64,000 nucleotides of DNA from Diadema setosum (lineage: Eukaryota > Echinodermata > Echinoidea > Diadematoida > Diadematidae): contig CM067062.1 in NCBI GenBank assembly GCA_033980235.1, positions 6,493,900-6,557,899 on the forward strand. Reading direction: 5' to 3'. The notes under the pieces were generated by a model. That model saw nothing but the letters and a program-made list of their open reading frames with translations, made no database searches and was not told the DNA's origin. Positions 57,401 through 64,000 of this stretch are shown here, piece by piece. Position 1 is the first letter of the stretch. Every line of letters starts with the position of its first letter. A program made the position numbers and the translations under genes.

Positions 57401-59799
57401 CCGCATCTGTGTTAGGAACAAAATGGAACCTTTCGACTGACACACTTAGTGTGAAAAAAGTCAAGCCAATGGAAGATGTTGTCCTAACCAAACGCAAGTT
57501 GTTGGCTCACACCGCATCATACTATGATGTGTTTGGTATGCTTTCTGGAATGTTGATCCGGCCGAAGATTCTACTCCAGCAACTGTGGGAGTTAAATGTT
57601 GACTGGGAAACGCCACTCAACGACAGACCTGAGCTCTGTCAAATCGTCAGTGAGATCAATGTGGATTTGGAAGCAGCATCTACCATAGAGATCCCACGAT
57701 GTCTCATTCCTGAGACATTGCGAGGGAAAAGGCCATTGCCAGAGGTTTCTCTACATGGAGCCAGTGATGCATCTGAAGATGCCATGGGCATTGGCGTCTG
57801 GTTGAGATGGTCAGAGACTGAACACACGGAAGTACAGTTGTCCTTCGTCGCTGCAAGAGCCCGACTCACTCCACTCAAACAAACAAGCATGCCAAGGAAG
57901 GAGCTTCAGGCCATTCTCCTCCTGTCAAGACTGATGGTTGCCCTGAGAGATGCCCTTCGTTTCAACATCTCCTATTCGAAGATGTGGACGGACAGTTTGA
58001 CTGTAGTAAGGTGGCTGCGGGGACAGTCCAAGTCCTTTCGCTCGTTTGTCGCATACAGAGTGGGCGAAATCACCTCAGAGTTTGACCCTCACCAGGACAT
58101 TGCCTACGTGCCGACTGATCAGAATGTCATTGACGTCGTCTCCAGAGGCACCACAGCGGAAGGAATGCTTGAGGTCATCAAGGGACCAACTTACCTGAAG
58201 CAACCACCTGAGTCCTGGCCAAAGACACCGCAGAACATCCAGGAAGACACTTCAGATCCAGAGAGGAAGAAATTCCACGTTCGAAATGCGAAGACACTAG
58301 CGCTGAAAGTCAATGCAGTGGCTCACACTACCGCAATCGTTGATCCCACCAGCTTCTCGAATTGGCAAAGGCTGAAGATGGTCACAGCTCGAGTGTTATC
58401 TGTGAGAGATGTTCCAAAGAAAGAGTGGTGCAAGAAGCTTACTCAGCAGATTTCGCAGTGGCCGTCTGCCAAACTCCTGAAGGAGGCCGAGTTGTACTGG
58501 ATACGTCAAGCGCAGAAGGACATCAACTTTCAAGATGCCAACATAATGCGCCTCGATCCGTTCTTCGACGAAGAAGAAAAAGTGTATCGCGTTGGAGGTC
58601 GCATTCGCCATGCTCCGGTATCATACGACATTCGTCATCCCTATCTCCTCCCAAGGGAAAGCCACATCAGTCTACTGATTGTCAGAGATGGACACTCCCT
58701 TGCTCTCCATGGAGGACAACTCAGGACTGCGGCAGAAGTGAGGAGAAGGTATTGGGTTGTCGGCGACACAAGGCTCTCCAAACGCGTGGTGAAGGAATGC
58801 ATCGTGTGCCGCAGGCATAGAGGGAGAGCAGTCGAACAGAAAATGGCGGACCTCCCAGAGTGTCGTGTGAAGCCCTTCTCGCCGCCATTTCAGACAACGC
58901 TCGTGGATTATCTCGGGCCGATAAACGTGAAAGTCAGCCGCAACATTACTGCCAAGGGTTACTGTGCTGTGTTCACATGTGCGGCTACCAGGGCTGTTCA
59001 TCTCACTTGTGTCCAAGACCTTTCGACACAAGCTTTCCTGCAAGCCCTGGATCGCTTCATCAGCATCAGGGGTGCACCGGCCACCATCATCAGTGATAAC
59101 GGGACCTGCTTCCGTGGTGCTTACAATACGATCAACACGCTCAATCTACGACTGGACCAGACAGAACTGAGGGAACACTGTAGTAGCTTCAAGGTGCAGT
59201 GGAAATTTGGGCCTCCTGGTGGACCCCACCATCAGGGCGCTGTCGAACGCATGGTGCAAGAAGTCAAGAAAGCCATGAAGCATCTTGTGAAAGCCGATCG
59301 TTTGCCTTTCCCCGAATGGGAAACAGTCTTCTGCCAGATTTCGGGGTTGATCAACAGTCGACCGATTACAGCTGTGTCATCTTCACCACTTGATCATCCC
59401 CCTCTTGCTCCGAATCATTTCCTCATCGGGAGAGGAGATCTTCCGAGCCCAGATGTTCCCTGTGCGCAGTACAATGGAGACTTCAAGAAGCGGAGAGAGC
59501 TGTGCAACGCAATGGTCGACAAGTTCTGGACGCGTTGGATGGACTGCATACAGAAGCTCTCACCGCGCTCGAAAAACCAACGTGCAGCAGAGAACCTACA
59601 AGCGGGTGACGTTGTACTCGTCATCGGAGAAGACAAGAGGCGCGGCACTTGGCGAATGGCTGAAATCGTGCAGACCTTCCCTGGAGACGATAAGCTGGTT
59701 CGCGTCGTCGAGCTTCGATACGCAGACAAGTCAGTCGCAAAGAGACCTGTCACCAAACTGATTCTTCTCATGAAGAGAACCGAGAGAATGGACATTTAA
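54451..59799 (+). CDS. BEL/Pao gag-pol polyprotein, with one in-frame TAA near the N-terminus
   Basis: The long open frame runs from 54679 (1706 aa). The same frame extends back to an ATG at 54451 with coding-like sequence, interrupted only by TAA at 54604-54606 (codon 52). Domains, numbered from the Met at 54679: DUF1759-type gag (about 85-230); Cys/His knuckles (about 340-395); aspartic protease with LLDGGSQ (Asp 448, Gly where Ser/Thr is usual); reverse transcriptase with FYMDD (Asp 859/860); Pao-type A17 region; RNase H (about 1028-1150); integrase zinc finger; and integrase core D1410, D1473, E1523. A DUF5641-like C-terminus follows. The polyprotein copies element RNA and integrates the DNA. 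The stop may be a mutation or a readthrough site. No other break was seen. Confidence 0.93.
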
Positions 59800-60148
59800 A
59801 GTGTAACTGAAGGACTGAGTAAATAATCGCGTTCATCTGAAGAAAGGATTCAGTGTAGCCTTTGTTTGGCTTGTTTGATCAGAACATTTTGGGCTACTAA
59901 GTTCTTGAATTTGGTTATTAACTCGAACAAGCAATTTCTTGCCTTAATGGAGGCGGTGAAACTTATTTTTTTACTCTGTTTGGACATTAGAAAGCATTCT
60001 ATTTGAGTGTTCGTTTGTCAACTGGTTTGAATTTCACTTTAGATCTATTTAGGTCTCGACCTTAGAGCAGTTATCTGTTCGTTGTTGTGTAAATAATCGC
60101 ATTATTGTACACGTTTTGAGTGTTTATAAAGTGACTTCCGTCACGTTC
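59800..60148 (+). other. Post-pol untranslated region of the retrotransposon
   Basis: About 350 bp between the pol stop and the polypurine tract. No envelope or accessory frame is visible. Confidence 0.8.
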
Positions 60149-60160
60149 AAGGGGGCAGGA
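60149..60160 (+). other. Polypurine tract
   Basis: AAGGGGGCAGGA immediately before the 3' LTR, the expected primer for plus-strand DNA synthesis; a single C interrupts it. Confidence 0.8.
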
Positions 60161-61552
60161 TGTCATGGAATGATACAGTATACTACGAGTCTCAAAATTA
60201 GGGTCTGAATTATAGACTGTTAGCAAAGAGTTCCGGTCAGTCGTTCCACAAGAGCAACAGTTTGCTCAGCAGTTGGCCACAGCAGTTTGCTTACAGTTTG
60301 GGTTTCTTGGACAATCTGACGAAGTCCAACAATCCAAGGTATGTCAAAAATCGTTCTTTTAGGATTTGTGCACCATTTAAGGAACAAACAAAGTTTCTAT
60401 GGTCAGGGAGTTAAGAGGAAAAATCGTAAATAAGAAATAAGGTTATGTATGTTCAAGGTCAAGGTCAAGGTCATCGCCGTATACGCTGTACTACGTATAA
60501 GCGCCTATTGTTCCGTGTATTGTTCAATTGCATTAACGTTCAGTGTAGCGTGCGTGGTGCATGGTCCGCGGTGTGGAAAGTGTTAATGCGAATACGTTGA
60601 ACGTTTTGGACGGTCTTTGTAAAGACCTCTCCCTATCGGAGAACGGTCCGAAATGATAGTATTGTGAATGTGAATCCGTGGAGTTTCAAACGGGTTTTCT
60701 GGTATTATGTATTGCTCACGTTAAAACGTAAAAGTTGGATTATATTTTTTCGCGTATGTATATATTTAAGATAGTTGTGTTAAGAACGCTCCACGCACGA
60801 AGTTCATGCACGCGGAGGGATATTAAAGTTGAAGTTATAGTGATATGTCTAGCTGTAGATTCTGTGATAGTCTCATTTAAGACCACAAAAAGCGTTGCTA
60901 GGGAGAATCTAATGCTCGTTGTTATTAATGCACAATTTGCTACAGGTCGTCTTATACAGTGACATTGTTGTGAGATGTGGCATTGAGCGTTACAATCATA
61001 AGATTCAAGATATATATTGATTGTGTTAAATAGGTTTATTAACCGACGATGATTTGTCTGACTTAGACAGAATATTGAAAGTTCATTATGTTTATTCTGC
61101 TTGTAGATTACACCAGATACATAACGGCAATACTCCTGATGATAGTTAACACAGTCACCCTCATGAATTAGTTAAAATAGATATAAACGTTGTTTAAATA
61201 TTCTGGCCAAAATTGCTTCTTTAAGAAAAGAAAGAAAGAAAATATTCATTATCGTCTTTACTATTTATGTGTAGAGTTGAAATAGAGTATACTGATTTGT
61301 ACGGCGTGTTATATGAATAATTTTCTTCTTGTTTGTATCTTACAGGAACCACTCATTCCAACACAGTTGTTGAATATATCTATATAAATATATCACACTA
61401 GCATACGCAAGTTTGCAGTATGCACAGTTACACATCGCCGATACATGCTGTGTAACAGAATAAAGAACCCACATCACGTTAAACCGAGGATTTCTTTGTT
61501 CTTTATTGCAACAACGTGTTCATCTGAAGAGATTGCATACGAATCCATCACA
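60161..61552 (+). repeat. 3' LTR of the BEL/Pao element
   Basis: Same length as the 5' LTR (1392 bp) and identical by eye except G at 60918. Followed by the right CTCCT duplication. Confidence 0.95.
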
Positions 61553-61557
61553 CTCCT
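61553..61557. repeat. Target site duplication, right copy (CTCCT)
   Basis: Matches the pentamer before the 5' LTR. Confidence 0.95.
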
Positions 61558-62099
61558 AAAAACGAAAATCCGAAACACAATTTGTAATGCCCAAATATAT
61601 TTTTCAAATTACCGCAAGAAAAACGAGAACAAATGCTTTTGTCGTCAACTATAGAGCACACGTGCATTTCGTTTCTGTTGAAATCCGTGTAATACAAACA
61701 AAAGAAAAAAAAGAAGAGGGAATATTTTGTATAATTTGAAGAAGCACCGACATTTTCTAGTACACCCTGTATACAATACCCATCATTTCACTCGCGTGTT
61801 GTGTGTATTTCGATATACAAGAGCACTGTAGGCCAATATACTTTTGGACAGATAGCCACATAATGCACTGTAAGAATTGCGGCACAACAACTATCATATT
61901 TTGTAATTTGATTTAGCGAGCCAAAAAAGACTCACAACTCCACGGAAAGGACATGTGACAAAGTTGTGCTTGTGGACGAGCGTTGAGCCGCTAGAGTGTG
62001 AACATAATCTTCTCTTGGAATGTTACATAGATAGTTGATTGGTGGGGTGCAAATACTATCCACGATCTCTCAACACCCAACAACATTCTCCTGCCTTCC

Positions 62100-62744
62100 T
62101 AGTCCATGGGCCAGAGCCGAAAAATGGGTTGTTGGTACCACCCGAGGTGGCAAAACCTTTTTGGTGTCATTTTGTTTGTCGGACATAGATACGCTTATCA
62201 AGCTATGATAGCATTTCCAAATGAGTAGCTTAGTCATAATAAATGAATTTTTAACCAATTTGGTCTCGTTTTTATATCCCTATACTTCTGAATCGAAACT
62301 AACTGCTATACAAATACGAGCACTGCCTTCTGTATGTTCACAGGTGTTCTGTTGTAAACGCGGTGCCCTTAGTCTTCATTCAAGGCAGCGAAGGGAATAT
62401 CCAAAGGGTTATGATGTCCACAGCTGTCACGCGGTGCGCTTAGTCTTTATCTAGAACAATGTACCGTTATCATATCTAACGTTCCTAATAAAAGGGATTA
62501 TCTATACTGTTTTTATACCACCCTCTCAACAAATACATCACTTTTAAACAAAAAGCACTCTGTTCATTTACAACATTATTATTTATAATGTATTGTAGTG
62601 TACCGGTACATTGTTTTTGCATAATCTTTCATTGTTGGATGGAAATAAAGCGACATTGGCGTGGTATTAGCGTTTTCAACCCAGCGTTTTCACGGGAAAA
62701 TGATAAATAATTGAAAAAGACGCTAAAATTCACGAGAAATTGCT

Positions 62745-62795
<51 letters not shown>

Positions 62796-63073
62796 TTGAG
62801 ACTTAAAGACTGAGCGCACCGCGTTTACAACAGAACACCTGTGAACATACAGAAGACAGTGCTCTTCTCTATATAGGGGTTGGTCTCGATTCAGAAGTAC
62901 AGGGATATAACAACGAAACCAAATTGGTTTAAAATTCATTTACTATGACTAAGCTACTCATTTGGAAATGCTATCATAGCTTGATAAGCATATCTATGCC
63001 CGACAAACAAAATGACACCAAAAAGGTATTGCCACCTCAGATGGTACCAATATCTGGCCTGGCCCATGGACTA
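62100..63073. mobile_element. Large foldback (inverted-repeat) element with (TTG)n spacer
   Basis: Arms of about 275 bp (62100-62376 and 62808-63073) are inverted copies sharing TAGTCCATGGGCCAG, ACAAAATGACACCAAAAAGG, GCTATCATAGCTTGATAAGC and TGTTCTGTTGTAAACGCGGTG or complements. The spacer holds a (TTG)n tract. The ends are not TTAA-type, so it is a different family from the other foldbacks. No coding capacity. Confidence 0.85.
62745..62793. repeat. (TTG)n microsatellite
   Basis: About 16 uninterrupted TTG units in the spacer of the foldback element. Confidence 0.95.
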
Positions 63074-63725
63074 TCCTCCCCCTCACCGATTTCCTTCGAT
63101 CCATCCGTGAAAATCTCTCAAGTATAATCGCGAAACCTTTGAGTACAAATTCGAACTAGCTCTTGACGTTAATGAATACAGTAATATGAGATGAGCAGGA
63201 TGGTGGCATCAGAAAACGGGACTGGAAATGAGAAAGTGATTGAAATTAACAGGTTGAAACACTTTATCAGAAAATTATATTGCTCGTAACGGCATGATAT
63301 GCAAATTAACTGAAGTAATGATGTAATCATGACTTAACAAAGCTATCGAAAAATCATTATTTTTGTTGATGATGTAGCAACTGTATCCCCATATCAAAAT
63401 GACTGGAAACAGCTAACCAAAAAAGAAAAAAAAAATGGATGCAAAGGATACCATTTTTATTAAATGAATAAAATGTGTATGGATCAATGGTAAACTTACT
63501 ACATGTTGCCTTATAATTACCTCATTTTATAGCAATAATGAGTGGTTTATAATCACTGTTTTATGAAAACTTTGACTAATTTGATCGTTGAAATTGCTGC
63601 CATTTTGCTGTTTGTCTCTACTCATTAAAACCATTGTGAAGTGGTACGTAATTGCATCATGTTGCAAGTGACACCGACAATTTGATTTAAGTACATCTCC
63701 ACAAGTCCTATGATTTGACACTGCA

Positions 63726-64000
63726 GTTAAAGGTCCAGTTTACCTTTGGGAGCAGTGATTTCAAAAATGTTCCAGATATCACATTTGATGCATATGTGTA
63801 GGTCTGTTGTATCATAAAACATCCTACCATATGAAATATTTGCAATAAAACCTAAAATATAAGGAGATATCAGGGTTTTTCTCAATAAACCGTAACTGTA
63901 TACGGTTTAGTCTGGAAACATTTTTATTATAACTATTGTTCACATTTTGTGTATTTAACAACACTTAACATCGATTATACGGATTCAAATTTCGACAGTG
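63726..64000. repeat. Dispersed repeat, copy 2 (first copy at 4820-5098)
   Basis: Begins TTAAAGGTCCAGTTTACCTT and follows the same order of conserved blocks as copy 1. It is probably cut by the window edge. The TTAAAGG start resembles the termini of the foldback families here. Confidence 0.8.

Larger units (their letters stand above)
52949..61552 (+). mobile_element. Complete BEL/Pao LTR retrotransposon (8604 bp)
   Basis: Two 1392-bp LTRs flank a long gag-pol frame, with a polypurine tract before the 3' LTR and a 5-bp target duplication. Domain order (DUF1759 gag, zinc knuckles, aspartic protease, RT with YMDD, RNase H, integrase, then DUF5641-type C-terminus) is that of BEL/Pao. No envelope gene is present after pol. 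The LTRs differ by one substitution that I could see (A at 53706, G at 60918), so insertion is very recent. It lies antisense within an intron of the receptor-like gene. Confidence 0.96.
61558..64000. other. Right flank: expected intron of the receptor-like gene
   Basis: Should continue the intron interrupted by the retrotransposon. No exon with suitable phase, transmembrane segment or domain was found. It contains the foldback element at 62100 and the dispersed repeat at 63726. Confidence 0.45.

Noticed and set aside
59800..60160. Envelope gene downstream of pol
   Set aside because: The interval is only about 360 bp with stops in all frames.

Overview
The window looks like a nuclear genome segment of an invertebrate deuterostome, most likely an echinoderm. 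The evidence is AT-rich DNA with many microsatellites and poly-G/poly-C runs, GT-AG introns, tripartite-motif (TRIM) E3 ligases with a beta-propeller C-terminus, C-type lectins, and many short foldback elements whose ends read TTAAAGGG...CCCTTTAA. The species cannot be named from sequence alone.

Layout. (1) At 1-2.6 kb are the first two coding exons of a minus-strand ESS2 (DGCR14) spliceosome-associated gene; the rest lies off the left edge. (2) 2.6-13 kb is non-genic: microsatellites, a hAT-like non-autonomous element, a poly-C tandem duplication and foldback elements. (3) TRIM-A occupies 13.06-17.84 kb on the minus strand (large exon plus a 31-nt first coding exon). (4) A plus-strand, six-exon secreted protein gene at 19.46-26.16 kb has a signal peptide, two C-type lectin domains and a PAN/apple-like C-terminus. 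It is head-to-head with TRIM-A. (5) TRIM-B is at 31.5-33.3 kb (minus; possible tiny upstream exon at 33.91 kb). (6) 34-41 kb is a gene desert with tRNA-like or SINE sequences. (7) TRIM-C is at 41.0-46.1 kb (minus, two exons). (8) At 51.1-52.9 kb on the minus strand are the last two exons of a receptor-like gene whose cytoplasmic tail carries about a dozen tyrosine docking motifs. (9) At 52.95-61.55 kb is a complete, very young BEL/Pao LTR retrotransposon (two 1392-bp LTRs, 5-bp target duplication CTCCT). It sits antisense in the receptor gene, 58 bp upstream of an exon. (10) 61.6-64 kb holds a large foldback element and a dispersed repeat that also occurs at 4.8 kb.

The host genes read as an innate-immune-type neighbourhood: three paralogous RING/B-box ubiquitin ligases, a secreted lectin and a phosphotyrosine-signalling receptor tail. 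No shared pathway is shown by the sequence; that link is inference. Splice models come from reading GT/AG signals and matching phases by eye. For TRIM-A, TRIM-C and the lectin gene the summed exon lengths give uninterrupted frames (663, 709 and 377 aa). No CRISPR array, operon or rRNA gene was seen.
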